DNA of 34,658 nt from NCBI GenBank assembly GCA_027488155.1, contig JAIYCE010000076.1, positions 1 to 34,658 on the forward strand, given 5' to 3'. Shown piece by piece: positions 19,709 through 27,905 of this stretch. The position numbers were made by a program, and so were the translations under genes. The notes under the pieces were generated by a model. The model was not told the DNA's origin and made no database searches. It saw nothing but the letters and a program-made list of their open reading frames with translations. The DNA is from Hyphomicrobiales bacterium (GTDB taxonomy: Bacteria; Pseudomonadota; Alphaproteobacteria; Rhizobiales; Beijerinckiaceae). Within the stretch, counting starts at the first letter, position 1. Every line of letters starts with the position of its first letter.

Positions 19709-19874
19709 TTCGGACCGCTATGGGTCAATCGGCGGGGGAAAAGCGCGTTTTAGCCAAGCCTGCGCTCTTGCCACAAATTGACCCGTATTGAATGGTCCAC
19801 AAGGCTCCGAATGAAGGGGCGGTTGAGGCGTGCTTTGAGCGCCTTGAGCTGCCTCCCTTGCAGGGACAGGTTTG

Positions 19875-20507
19875 ATGTTGATCCGCCGTACTCTTTTTGC
19901 CGGCTTTGCTGCCGTTTTGATGGGTTTTGCAGGGCTTTCTGGCGCCTCTGCGCAAACTGTTACTGCAGATGAAGTGGCCGTTCCCGGGCCTCTGGGCGAT
20001 ATCGTCCTCGGCAATAAGGACGCCAAAGTGACGATCATCGAGTATGCCTCGATGACCTGTAGCCATTGCGCCACTTTTCACGAAAAGACTTGGCCCGCTC
20101 TGAAGCAGAAATGGGTCGACACCGGAAAGGTCCGGTTCATCCTGCGCGAATTCCCGCTCGATCCGCTTGCGACGGCCGGTTTCATGCTCGCGCGCTGCTC
20201 CGGCAACGATAAATACTACGCGATTGTCGATCTTCTGTTTTCTCAACAGAAAAATTGGGCTTTCTCCAACAAGCCTGTGGAAGCATTGCTTTCCTTGGTT
20301 AAACAAGCCGGGTTTTCACAGGAAAGTTTCGAAGCCTGCTTGAAAAACCAGCAGATCTATGACGCCGTGAACGCGGTGCGAGACAGGGCGGCGCAGAAAC
20401 TCGGAGTGAGTTCGACGCCGACCTTCTTCATCAATGGTCAGGTCCAACGGGGCGCGATGACTGTCGAAGAGTTCGACAAGATTCTGACGCCTCTCGTCGG
20501 GAACTGA
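19875..20507 (+). CDS. DsbA-family thiol:disulfide oxidoreductase, secreted
   Basis: A 210-residue periplasmic protein. The signal peptide is MLIRRTLFAGFAAVLMGFAG through ASA, with cleavage after residue 26. The thioredoxin-like fold has its active site C62-S-H-C65 in YASMTCSHCATFHEKTWP and the cis-proline loop in GVSSTPTFFINGQ. The DsbA-type helical insertion lies between (FMLARCSGNDKYYAIVDLLFSQQ). The start ATG 19875 has AGGGACAGG upstream; a TTG one codon earlier is an alternative. It lies between the DUF721 gene and smc, the usual neighbourhood in rhizobia. It could be a general oxidase or a member serving one client; a DsbB partner is not in the window. Confidence 0.93.
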   Translation: MLIRRTLFAGFAAVLMGFAGLSGASAQTVTADEVAVPGPLGDIVLGNKDAKVTIIEYASMTCSHCATFHEKTWPALKQKWVDTGKVRFILREFPLDPLATAGFMLARCSGNDKYYAIVDLLFSQQKNWAFSNKPVEALLSLVKQAGFSQESFEACLKNQQIYDAVNAVRDRAAQKLGVSSTPTFFINGQVQRGAMTVEEFDKILTPLVGN

Positions 20508-20556
20508 TCGAAGCGGGATCTGTCCGGGGCCCGCGGTTCAAGCAAGGGTCCTCCTG

Positions 20557-23500
20557 ATGATTCTGACGCGACTGCGTATTGCGGGCTTCAAATCCTTCGT
20601 CGATCCGACGGAGTTTCTGATCGAGCCCGGCCTCACCGGCGTCGTTGGGCCCAACGGTTGCGGCAAGTCCAATCTCGTTGAAGCCTTGCGCTGGTGCATG
20701 GGGGAAAGCTCTTTCAAAAGCCTGCGTGCTTCGGGCATGGACGACGTGATTTTCGCAGGCTCGGGCAATCGTCCGGCGCGCAACACGGCGGAAGTCGCTC
20801 TTCTCATCGACAATCGCCTGCGCACAGCGCCTGCTGCGTTTAACGATTCCGAAGAACTCGATGTCTCGCGCAAGATCGAGCGCGAATCAGGTTCGACCTA
20901 CCGCATCAATGGCCGCGAAGTCCGCGCGCGCGACGTGCAGCTTCTCTTTGCCGATGCCTCAACGGGTGCGCGTTCGCCCGCCATGGTGCGCCAGGGTCAG
21001 ATCGGTGAAATCATTTCGGCGAAGCCGCAGGCGCGCCGCCGTATTCTAGAGGACGCCGCCGGCGTAGCCGGTCTTCATACACGTCGTCATGAGGCGGAGC
21101 TTCGCCTCAAAGCGGCAGAAGACAATGTGCAGCGCCTCGAAGACGTGTTGCAGCAGATCGATTCGCAGGCCGAAGGCCTGAAGCGTCAGGCCAAGCAGGC
21201 GTCGCGCTATCGCACGCTTGCTGCCGATATTCGCAAATATGAATCGGTCCTACTCTATCTCTCGCTTCAGGAAGCGCGTCAGCATGTGCTGGAAGCGGAA
21301 GCGAAGGTTGAAGCCGATCTTTTGGCTGTTGCCGAACGCGCCAAGATTCAAGGTGAGGCTGCGACGGCGCAGGCCATCGCTGCACATCAATTGCCTTCCT
21401 TGCGCGAAGCCGAAATCGAGGCCGCCGCAGCCTTGCAACGTCTGCGTCTTGCGCGCGAACAGCTCGATCAGGAAGAGGCGCGCGCCCGTCAACGCGCTGT
21501 CGAACTTGAACGCCGTGCGGAGGAATTCACCCGCGATCTCGAGCGCGAGAAACTCGCCGTCTCTGATTCCGAAGCCGCGCTGGCGCGCTTGTTGGCCGAA
21601 GCCGAAACGCTCATTGCTGCCTCCGACACGGACGAAGCCGCAGAAATCGCGCGCGAAAAGCTGGCGGTTCTGGAAGACGAGCTCGCCGCCGCCGAGCAGG
21701 CGCTTGGCGCTGCGCAGACTGCTGTGTCCGATATCAACGCCCAGCGTGCCGCTGCCGAACGTGCCTTGCGCGAAGAAAAAGATCGCGTCGTGCGCTTCCG
21801 CGTCGAGCAAGAAAAGCTGCAGCACGATCTTGCCTTGATCGAAGAGACGCATGGCAATGCCGCCGATCTCATGGCGATGGCGGAAGAAATTGAAGCCCTT
21901 GAAATGGCGTCGATGGAAGCCGATGACCGCGCACAAGCGGCGCGTGCATCCCATTCCGAAGCGCGTGAACGCGAAGCCGCTTTGCGCGGCCCATTGGCTG
22001 AAGCTGACCGTGCCGCTCAGCGCCTCGAAACCGAAGTGCGCACGCTTGCAAAGCTTGTCTCGGCTGGCGGCGGTGATTTGTTCCCTGCCGTGCTCGATCT
22101 CATCAAGGTCGAAAAAGGGTTTGAAACGGCGCTCGGCGCGGCACTCGGCGACGATCTCGATGCATCGATCGACACCGCCGCTCCGGCGCATTGGTCGGTG
22201 GCGGGCGATGGCGCTGATGATCCGGCATTGCCTGCGGGCGTGCGGTCCTTGGCCGATTGCGTCGATGCGCCGCCCGAACTTGCGCGTCGTTTGCGCCAGA
22301 TCGGCATCGTGACGAAAGAAGAAGGCCGCGCACTCGCCAAAAGCTTGAAGGCCGGTCAGCGTCTTGTCACGCCGGAAGGCGATCTGTGGCGTTGGGATGG
22401 TTTCACAACTGCCGCCGATGCGCCGACACCGGCCGCACGCCGCCTCGCGGAAAAGAATCGCCTTGGTGATCTCGAAATCGAAGCGTCTGTCGCGCGCGCC
22501 ACGGTCGAACAACTGCGTCTCGAAGCTGAAACGGCGCAAAGCGCCATTCGGATGGCCGCGCAAGGCGAAACCGAAACGCTGGAAGCCGCGCGCATTGCGC
22601 GTCGTGCGCTCGATGATGGCCGCGAACGCCGCGCCATCGCCGAACGCAAGCAATCGGAAGTCGCCGCGAAACATTCTGCACTCACCGAGGCATTGAGCCG
22701 CGTCGCCGAAAGCCTGACGGAAGCGGAAGCGAAAGTCGAAGCGGCTGACGCGCAGATGAGCGGTCTCGGGGACGCGCGCGAACTCGAGCAGAAGCTCGCG
22801 CAGGCGCGTTTCCATGCCGAAGGGCGTCGCGCGGCAGCTGCTGAGGCGCGCGCCATTGTCGCCGGTCTCGCGCGCGAGGCCGAAATGCGCCAGCGTCGGC
22901 TCACCGCCATTCGCGACGAGAGTGAATCCTGGGAAGCGCGCAAGCGTCGCTCCTCAGGCCAGATCGAAGAAATCGAACGCCGTATCGCGACTGTGCAGGA
23001 AGAGCGTATCGCGCTCGCGGAAGCGCCCGATAGTTTCGAATTGCAGCGCCGCGATCTTGCAGCCGCAGTCGACGAAGCCGAATTGAAGCGCAAAGAAGCC
23101 GCCGATCGTCTCGCCGAGGCGGAAACGACCGCGAATGCGGCGGATAAATTCTCGCAACAGGCTTTGGCCGATCTCGCCACCGCGCGTGAAGAGAAGGTCC
23201 GCGCCGAAGGCCGTCTCGAAGCAGCGCGCGAGCGTTTGGAAGCGTGCACCCGTGCAGTTCCGGAACGGCTCGAAATGTCGATCGACGAACTGGCCGAGGC
23301 TGTGGTCCAATATGGCGATCTGCCTGAGGTCCGCGAGTGCGAAAAGCAGCTCGAAACGCTGAAGGCCGACCGCGAGAAGCTGGGCGCCGTCAATCTGCGC
23401 GCTGAGGAAGAGCTGGTCGAGCTCGAAGAGAAGCAAGGGGCCCTCGTCACCGAGCGCGATGATCTGACCGAAGCGATCAAGCGCTTGCGGGTCGCCATTA

Positions 23501-24006
23501 CGGAACTGAACAAGGAAGGGCGCGAGCGCCTTCTGGTTGCCTTCACCACCGTGCAGAATCATTTCGAGCGGCTCTTCACCTCGCTGTTCGGCGGCGGCAC
23601 GGCTCAACTTCAGCTGATCGAATCGGATGATCCGCTCGAAGCCGGGCTCGAGATTGTGGCCCGTCCGCCCGGCAAAAAGCCCCAGACCATGACGCTGTTG
23701 TCGGGTGGCGAGCAGGCCCTGACGGCCATTGCACTGATTTTTGCGGTCTTCTTGACCAATCCGTCGCCGATTTGCGTGCTGGACGAAGTCGACGCCCCTC
23801 TCGATGACGCGAATGTGGAGCGCTATTGCGACCTTCTCCACAATATGGCGAACGAGACCTCGACCCGATTCGTTGTCATCACCCATAACCCCATCACAAT
23901 GGCCCGTATGGACCGTCTTTTTGGGGTCACGATGGCAGAACGCGGCGTCAGCCAGCTCGTTTCGGTTGATCTGGGCGAAGCTGAACGCTTCCTCGAGGCG
24001 TCTTAA
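20557..24006 (+). CDS. smc: Chromosome segregation ATPase SMC
   Basis: A 1149-residue condensin subunit that organises and segregates the chromosome. Walker A is GPNGCGKSNL at residues 31-40; the C-terminal ABC signature is LLSGGEQALTAIALIF from about residue 1047; Walker B is ICVLDEVDAPLDD with D1076 and E1077. Long heptad-like coiled coils rich in Ala, Glu and Arg occupy about residues 170-500 and 630-1000. The hinge, around residues 500-625, is short and has weak similarity to canonical SMC hinges, starting near SAGGGDLFPAVLDLIKV. The start follows the dsbA-like gene by 49 bp. Partners ScpA/ScpB are not in this window. Confidence 0.97.
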   Translation: MILTRLRIAGFKSFVDPTEFLIEPGLTGVVGPNGCGKSNLVEALRWCMGESSFKSLRASGMDDVIFAGSGNRPARNTAEVALLIDNRLRTAPAAFNDSEELDVSRKIERESGSTYRINGREVRARDVQLLFADASTGARSPAMVRQGQIGEIISAKPQARRRILEDAAGVAGLHTRRHEAELRLKAAEDNVQRLEDVLQQIDSQAEGLKRQAKQASRYRTLAADIRKYESVLLYLSLQEARQHVLEAEAKVEADLLAVAERAKIQGEAATAQAIAAHQLPSLREAEIEAAAALQRLRLAREQLDQEEARARQRAVELERRAEEFTRDLEREKLAVSDSEAALARLLAEAETLIAASDTDEAAEIAREKLAVLEDELAAAEQALGAAQTAVSDINAQRAAAERALREEKDRVVRFRVEQEKLQHDLALIEETHGNAADLMAMAEEIEALEMASMEADDRAQAARASHSEAREREAALRGPLAEADRAAQRLETEVRTLAKLVSAGGGDLFPAVLDLIKVEKGFETALGAALGDDLDASIDTAAPAHWSVAGDGADDPALPAGVRSLADCVDAPPELARRLRQIGIVTKEEGRALAKSLKAGQRLVTPEGDLWRWDGFTTAADAPTPAARRLAEKNRLGDLEIEASVARATVEQLRLEAETAQSAIRMAAQGETETLEAARIARRALDDGRERRAIAERKQSEVAAKHSALTEALSRVAESLTEAEAKVEAADAQMSGLGDARELEQKLAQARFHAEGRRAAAAEARAIVAGLAREAEMRQRRLTAIRDESESWEARKRRSSGQIEEIERRIATVQEERIALAEAPDSFELQRRDLAAAVDEAELKRKEAADRLAEAETTANAADKFSQQALADLATAREEKVRAEGRLEAARERLEACTRAVPERLEMSIDELAEAVVQYGDLPEVRECEKQLETLKADREKLGAVNLRAEEELVELEEKQGALVTERDDLTEAIKRLRVAITELNKEGRERLLVAFTTVQNHFERLFTSLFGGGTAQLQLIESDDPLEAGLEIVARPPGKKPQTMTLLSGGEQALTAIALIFAVFLTNPSPICVLDEVDAPLDDANVERYCDLLHNMANETSTRFVVITHNPITMARMDRLFGVTMAERGVSQLVSVDLGEAERFLEAS

Positions 24007-24036
24007 GAAAAGCCGCGTCGCAGGGTCGCGGGGCTT

Positions 24037-24065
24037 CGCACCGGATTTTGCCGGTGCGCTTTCTC
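24037..24065 (+). terminator. Terminator-like hairpin after smc
   Basis: CGCACCGG (24037-24044) pairs perfectly with CCGGTGCG (24051-24058) around ATTTTG. The following bases (CTTTCT) are only moderately T-rich, so it may be a weak intrinsic terminator or a 3'-end stabilising hairpin for smc mRNA. Confidence 0.6.
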
Positions 24066-24129
24066 CGCACTTCGTCGAAAACGCTGATTTTCCATGAAAA
24101 ACAAGCGTTTAAAAAGGGTTGCCGTGTCC

Positions 24130-24158
24130 TTGACAGGGGTAGGGTCAAAAACTATGGT
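24130..24158 (+). promoter_or_regulatory. Sigma-70-type promoter for the F0 ATP synthase operon
   Basis: A consensus -35 TTGACA (24130-24135) and a -10 TATGGT (24153-24158) are separated by the optimal 17 bp. They lie 63 bp upstream of atpI and after the smc hairpin, so transcription of atpI-B-E-F'-F very likely starts here. Confidence 0.65.
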
Positions 24159-24220
24159 GCGCGCGACTTCGAGGGGGCGGTTCGGCGTTTTTCTCATCGG
24201 TCGGGCATCGGATTTTCAGC

Positions 24221-24580
24221 ATGATTGAGAAGCCGGAGCCTGAAAAACCGGGGGCAACGTCCAAACCATCCGGCGATCCCGAACTGTCGGCGCGTCTTGA
24301 GAAATTGGGACAGCGTCTGGACCAGGTGCGTAGCGGCCAAGCCGAGGCGCAGACCAAGAACCAGACGACGCGGGCCGATAATTCGGGGCTGGCCAAGGCT
24401 TTCCGCCTTTCAGCGGAATTCGTCTCCGGCCCGATTGCTGGCGGTCTCATCGGTTGGGGCGTGGATAGCGTGATCCACACCAAGCCGTGGGGCCTGATCG
24501 TCTTCCTGATGCTCGGCTTCTTGGCCGGGATTTACAATGTGATGCGCACATCGGGTTTCCTGAAGAAACCTGAGGCGTAA
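24221..24580 (+). CDS. atpI: ATP synthase protein I
   Basis: A 119-residue small membrane protein. The N-terminal half is charged and Pro/Gln-rich (EKPEPEKPGATSKP, then SARLEKLGQRLDQVRSG). Two membrane helices follow, SAEFVSGPIAGGLIGWGVDSVI and KPWGLIVFLMLGFLAGIYNVM, which match the AtpI/F1F0 subunit I family. AtpI is thought to help assemble the c-ring or move Mg2+; neither is visible here. It is the first gene of the F0 operon, 63 bp downstream of the promoter's -10. The ATG at 24221 is the natural start, without a strong Shine-Dalgarno sequence. Confidence 0.88.
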   Translation: MIEKPEPEKPGATSKPSGDPELSARLEKLGQRLDQVRSGQAEAQTKNQTTRADNSGLAKAFRLSAEFVSGPIAGGLIGWGVDSVIHTKPWGLIVFLMLGFLAGIYNVMRTSGFLKKPEA

Positions 24581-24643
24581 GAGGCGCAAAGGCCTGCAAG
24601 GGTTGGCGCGCGCGAGCTTGAAGAGAGAAGGGGCCGACCGGCC

Positions 24644-25390
24644 ATGGCCGATCCGATCCATCAATTCGAACTGAAGACGATCGCGACTGTCGGACACATC
24701 GGTAATATGCCGATCGTTCTGACGCAGTCCTCGGTCTATATGATCGGCGCTGTCCTCGCGATCACGCTGTTCATCCTCCTGGGTACGTCGGGCCGCCGTT
24801 TGGTGCCCAGCCGTTTCCAGTCGATGGTCGAGCTCTCTTATGAATTTGTCGCGGGAACGGTTCGAAGTTCGGCCGGCACCGAGGGGATGAAGTTTTTCCC
24901 CCTCGTGTTCTCGCTCTTTATGTTCATCCTGATCCTCAATCTGATCGGGATGGTGCCTTATTCCTTCACGGTGACGAGCCACATCATCATCACCTTCGCG
25001 CTCGCTGCGATCGTGATTTTGACGGTTATCATCTATGGCTTCATGGCCCATGGGACGCATTTCCTCGGCCTCTTCGTGCCGTCGGGCGTGCCTGCTTGGC
25101 TTTTGCCGCTGATGGTGGCGATTGAAGTGATTTCCTTCGTGTCGCGCCCGATCAGCCTTTCGGTTCGTCTTTTCGCGAACATGCTGGCTGGCCACATAGC
25201 GCTGAAGATCTTCGCGGGCTTCGTGCCGGCACTCCTCGCCGCTGGCGCTTGGGGCTTGCTGGCACCGCTGCCGCTCGCGCTCACCATCGCTCTCACCGCT
25301 CTTGAGATGCTTGTCGCGGTCTTGCAGGCCTATGTGTTTGCAACGCTGACGTCGATCTATCTCAACGACGCTCTTCATCCCGGTCACTGA
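24644..25390 (+). CDS. atpB: F0F1 ATP synthase subunit a
   Basis: A 248-residue membrane subunit that forms the proton half-channels next to the c-ring. The essential arginine is in [18 protein letters not shown], and further conserved polar residues lie in the last helices ([28 protein letters not shown]). The opening IHQFELKTI and an N-terminal helix ([19 protein letters not shown]) are typical of alphaproteobacterial AtpB. The start ATG at 24644 has AGAGAGAAGGGG upstream. It is 63 bp after atpI and 50 bp before atpE. Confidence 0.97.
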   Translation: MADPIHQFELKTIATVGHIGNMPIVLTQSSVYMIGAVLAITLFILLGTSGRRLVPSRFQSMVELSYEFVAGTVRSSAGTEGMKFFPLVFSLFMFILILNLIGMVPYSFTVTSHIIITFALAAIVILTVIIYGFMAHGTHFLGLFVPSGVPAWLLPLMVAIEVISFVSRPISLSVRLFANMLAGHIALKIFAGFVPALLAAGAWGLLAPLPLALTIALTALEMLVAVLQAYVFATLTSIYLNDALHPGH

Positions 25391-25440
25391 TTTCCTCAGG
25401 AACCGAAACCTCTTCACGATCCTACTTCAAGGAGACTTCC

Positions 25441-25668
25441 ATGGATCCCGTCGCAGCCAAATACATCGGTGCTGGTCTTGCTTGCCTTGGTATGGCTGGC
25501 GCAGGCATCGGCCTCGGCCATCTTTTCGGCCAGTTCCTCTCGGGTGCACTGCGCAACCCGTCGGCAGCTGAAGGCCAACGCGGCACGCTTCTCCTCGGCT
25601 TCGCGCTGACGGAAGCTTTGGGCATCTTCTCGCTGCTCATCGCGCTTCTCCTCCTGTTCGCTGTCTGA
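25441..25668 (+). CDS. atpE: F0F1 ATP synthase subunit c
   Basis: A 75-residue hairpin of two membrane helices that oligomerises into the proton-driven rotor ring. The first helix carries the glycine motif AGAGIGLG, the polar loop is [13 protein letters not shown], and the proton-binding carboxylate is Glu58 in [10 protein letters not shown]. The ribosome-binding site is the best in the operon (AAGGAGA, 6 nt before ATG), which fits the need for many c subunits per complex. A strong hairpin (25684-25713) lies just after the stop. Confidence 0.98.
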   Translation: MDPVAAKYIGAGLACLGMAGAGIGLGHLFGQFLSGALRNPSAAEGQRGTLLLGFALTEALGIFSLLIALLLLFAV

Positions 25669-25683
25669 TCCTTCTCTGTCCGA

Positions 25684-25713
25684 CCGGGAGGGGCGGTGAT
25701 CCGTCCATCCCGG
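25684..25713 (+). other. Strong intercistronic hairpin between atpE and atpF'
   Basis: A 13-nt arm (25684-25696) pairs with 25701-25713 around the loop TGAT. Eleven Watson-Crick pairs, one G-T wobble and one G-A mismatch are visible. There is no T-run after it and the operon continues, so a role as a 3' stabiliser of atpE mRNA or a partial attenuator that sets c-subunit excess is plausible but inferred. Confidence 0.6.
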
Positions 25714-25726
25714 CAAGAGGTCCATC

Positions 25727-26266
25727 ATGGCTCAGCCCGTGCAAACCTCGACCGGCGCCCCCGCCCCCGGTGGCCACGGTGGAGGATTCCCGCCATTTGA
25801 CTCGCATTCCTTTGGCTCGCAGCTTGTCTTCTTCGCGATCGCCTTTGGCGTGCTTTATGTTTTGATGTCCCGCTTCGCGCTGCCGCGTGTCGCTGGCATC
25901 CTTGAAGCGCGCCACAAGTCGGTTGAGAACGACATTGAAGCCGCCGCGAAAATGAAGGCGGAGACGGATGCCGCCATCGCCGCCTATGAAAAGGCGTTGA
26001 TGGAAGCCAAGGGTCGCGCCCAGACGATCGCGGGTGAAACCCGTGACCGGCTTGCGGCAGAAACGGACGCCAAGCGGAAGAAGCTTGAATCCGAACTCGC
26101 CCAGAAGCTAACTGACGCTGAAAAAACCATTGCCGCTTCCAAAGCAGCTGCGATGGCCAATGTCGCGCAGATCGCAGGCGATGCGGCCGAAGCCATTATC
26201 AAGCAGGTGACTGGCGAAGCTGCGCCACGCGCCACGGTTGATGCTGCTGTCGCTAAAGCCGTCTGA
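25727..26266 (+). CDS. atpG: F0F1 ATP synthase subunit b'
   Basis: A 179-residue peripheral stalk subunit of the b' type found in alphaproteobacteria and photosynthetic lineages. The N-terminal 25 residues are Gly/Pro-rich (GAPAPGGHGGGFPPFDSHSF). One membrane helix follows (QLVFFAIAFGVLYVLMSRFALP), then a long Ala/Glu/Lys coiled coil with VENDIEAAAKMKAETDAAIAAYE. It pairs with subunit b to hold F1 against rotation. The start has AGAGG about 5 nt upstream, directly after the intercistronic hairpin. atpF follows 14 bp downstream. The symbol varies between databases (atpF2, atpX or atpG). Confidence 0.93.
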   Translation: MAQPVQTSTGAPAPGGHGGGFPPFDSHSFGSQLVFFAIAFGVLYVLMSRFALPRVAGILEARHKSVENDIEAAAKMKAETDAAIAAYEKALMEAKGRAQTIAGETRDRLAAETDAKRKKLESELAQKLTDAEKTIAASKAAAMANVAQIAGDAAEAIIKQVTGEAAPRATVDAAVAKAV

Positions 26267-26280
26267 CGGGAGCCAGAACC

Positions 26281-26772
26281 ATGTCCATGTTCATGACACC
26301 GGAATTCTGGGTCGCCATCGCGTTCGCTGTCTTTGTTGGCATCGTCATCAAGACGGGTGCTGTCGGCGGCATCGGCCAGTCGCTCGATGATCGCGCCAAG
26401 CGCATTCAGGATGAACTCAACGATGCGCGTGCGTTGCATGAGGAAGCCAAGCGCATTCTGGCCGACTATCAGAAGCGTCGTGTGGAAGCGGAGCAGGAAG
26501 CTGCTGCAATCGTCGAAGCCGCGAAGGAAGAGGCTCAGCGCCTTGCTGCTGAGAGCGAAGTGAAGTTGAAAGACTTCATTGCCCGTCGCACAGCGCTTGC
26601 TGAACAACGGATTGCGCAGGCCGAACAACAGGCCTCCAACGATGTCCGTAGCGCCGCGGCCGAAGCAGCCATCAAAGCTTCGGAAGACATTTTGCGCGCG
26701 AGCGTGAAAGGTGCCAAAGCCGACGCGATGATCGAAGCCGGTCTCAAGGACGTTCGTTCGCGCCTTAACTGA
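26281..26772 (+). CDS. atpF: F0F1 ATP synthase subunit b
   Basis: A 163-residue peripheral stalk subunit: one N-terminal membrane helix (PEFWVAIAFAVFVGIVIKTG) followed by a coiled coil with AKRIQDELNDARALHEEAKRILADYQKR, typical of alphaproteobacterial AtpF. GGGAG precedes the ATG. It is the last gene of the operon; a clear intrinsic terminator follows 27 bp after the stop. The F1 genes (atpHAGDC) are not in the window, as expected for this lineage, where F0 and F1 operons are separate. Confidence 0.96.
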   Translation: MSMFMTPEFWVAIAFAVFVGIVIKTGAVGGIGQSLDDRAKRIQDELNDARALHEEAKRILADYQKRRVEAEQEAAAIVEAAKEEAQRLAAESEVKLKDFIARRTALAEQRIAQAEQQASNDVRSAAAEAAIKASEDILRASVKGAKADAMIEAGLKDVRSRLN

Positions 26773-26799
26773 GAGCGATCTTGTTTTTGAATTGAAAGA

Positions 26800-26821
26800 G
26801 CCGCCTTCGGGCGGCTTTTTT
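26800..26821 (+). terminator. Intrinsic terminator of the F0 ATP synthase operon
   Basis: GCCGCC (26800-26805), loop TTCG, GGCGGC (26810-26815), then six T residues. It lies 27 bp after the atpF stop, a textbook rho-independent terminator with a stable UUCG tetraloop. Confidence 0.92.
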
Positions 26822-26891
26822 GTTATGAAAGCTCGCAAAGGCTCGGGCGCATTTTTATTGAGGAGCGCCGAAAAGTCGGCATCCAAAGAGC

Positions 26892-26915
26892 AAAAACCCC
26901 GCGTCGGGCTTTGCC
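26892..26915 (-). terminator. Candidate terminator for the uracil-DNA glycosylase gene
   Basis: Read on the minus strand, GGGC-AAA-GCCC is followed by CCCG-ACG-CGGG and then GTTTTT, starting about 18 bp after the udg stop. The stems are short, so strength is uncertain. Confidence 0.45.
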
Positions 26916-26933
26916 CTTTTTGCAATGACGAGC

Positions 26934-27758
26934 TTAATTTTTCGACGATGGAAGCTCGGCCAACTTTGCACGCAACGTCTTCATGTCGCGCCATGCAAAC
27001 GCTTTATGCTCTGGCCTGCGCAGCAAATAAGACGGATGCAATGTGGCCAGCGCCGGGATGGTTCGCTTGCCTGTGTTGAACGCAATAAACTTGCCGCGGA
27101 CGCGCAAAATTCCATCTTTGAGCCCAAGCAGGGTCTGCATCGCGGGCGCGCCAATCGTCACCAAAATATCCGGGTCAGCCAATTCGATCTGACGCCTGAT
27201 GAAGGGCTCGCAAATCGCCATCTCGGCCAGCGTCGGCGTGCGATTGCCCGGCGGCCGCCATGGCACGACATTCGCGATAAAGACATTCTCGGTCCGGCTG
27301 AGCCCGATGGCGGCCAGCATGCGATCCAACAATTGCCCCGATCGCCCGACGAAAGGTTCGCCTATCCGATCCTCATCGGCGCCTGGCGCTTCGCCGACCA
27401 GCATCACGCGCGAACCCGGCACACCCGCGGAAAAAACGAGTTGGGTGGCTGTGCGTTTGAGCATGCAGCCCTCGAAGGCTTCGAGCGCCGCCTTCAGGGC
27501 CGGAAGGTCTTGCGCTGACGCTGCAAGGCGTTTGGCATCCTGCACGGCTCCATCGGCATTGACGGCAGCAGCAGGCGCCACAGCTTCAAGCCGCGGCGGC
27601 TCAGAAGGTGTCGCGGGGGCTTTTTCCAATATCGCCCGCGCTTCGCCCAACCGGTCGTGAGGCTCATCATCGAGCGCGAGATCGACGCCGGCATCCGCAT
27701 AAAAACGCACCAAGGCGGCAGCGGTTTCGGGATCGAGCGTGGGTTCGTTCGGTGTCAT
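26934..27758 (-). CDS. Uracil-DNA glycosylase, family 4-like
   Basis: A 274-residue base-excision enzyme that removes uracil from DNA. The family-4 active site is clear: GEAPGADEDRIGEPFVGRSGQLLD (Glu123 region), NVVPWRPPGNRTPT and the C-terminal HPSYLLRRPEHK. The first 90 residues are an Ala/Pro-rich extension with an amphipathic start. Only two cysteines exist in the whole protein, C98 (FEGCMLK) and C183 (AICEPF), whereas classical family 4 uses four cysteines for a [4Fe-4S] cluster; the positions of the first and third hold Phe95 and Trp167. It is divergent from the ETF-QO gene (147 bp between starts) and convergent with the ATP synthase operon. Confidence 0.9.
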   Translation of the reverse strand: MTPNEPTLDPETAAALVRFYADAGVDLALDDEPHDRLGEARAILEKAPATPSEPPRLEAVAPAAAVNADGAVQDAKRLAASAQDLPALKAALEAFEGCMLKRTATQLVFSAGVPGSRVMLVGEAPGADEDRIGEPFVGRSGQLLDRMLAAIGLSRTENVFIANVVPWRPPGNRTPTLAEMAICEPFIRRQIELADPDILVTIGAPAMQTLLGLKDGILRVRGKFIAFNTGKRTIPALATLHPSYLLRRPEHKAFAWRDMKTLRAKLAELPSSKN

Positions 27759-27905
27759 GGGTCCATCTTAATGGATGTTCCCGTTCAGCGGCACCCCACA
27801 AGCGCAGGCCATCCAAACCTCAATCTCGCATCCGATAGGGCCTCGACGCTTGACGCCGCGCTTCGCAGGCGCAAAACGGAAAGGAACGGGACGGGAGAAC
27901 GCGAG

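Noticed and set aside
19718-19795. Inverted GGGTCAAT / ATTGACCC pair between the DUF721 and dsbA-like genes
   Set aside because: The arms are only 8 bp and more than 50 bp apart, so chance is likely; not listed as a feature.
22356-23549. Long minus-strand open frame inside smc (Ser/Arg-rich)
   Set aside because: Antisense shadow created by the high-GC codon pattern of the smc coiled coil; composition is unlike a real protein.
27772-27790. GTTC repeats (GTTCCCGTTC) between the udg and ETF-QO genes
   Set aside because: The spacing is two bases, incompatible with a LexA site.
27862-27900. GAAC repeats before the ETF-QO gene, possibly a second LexA box
   Set aside because: The two GAAC elements are nine bases apart, not seven, so they do not fit the alphaproteobacterial LexA spacing.
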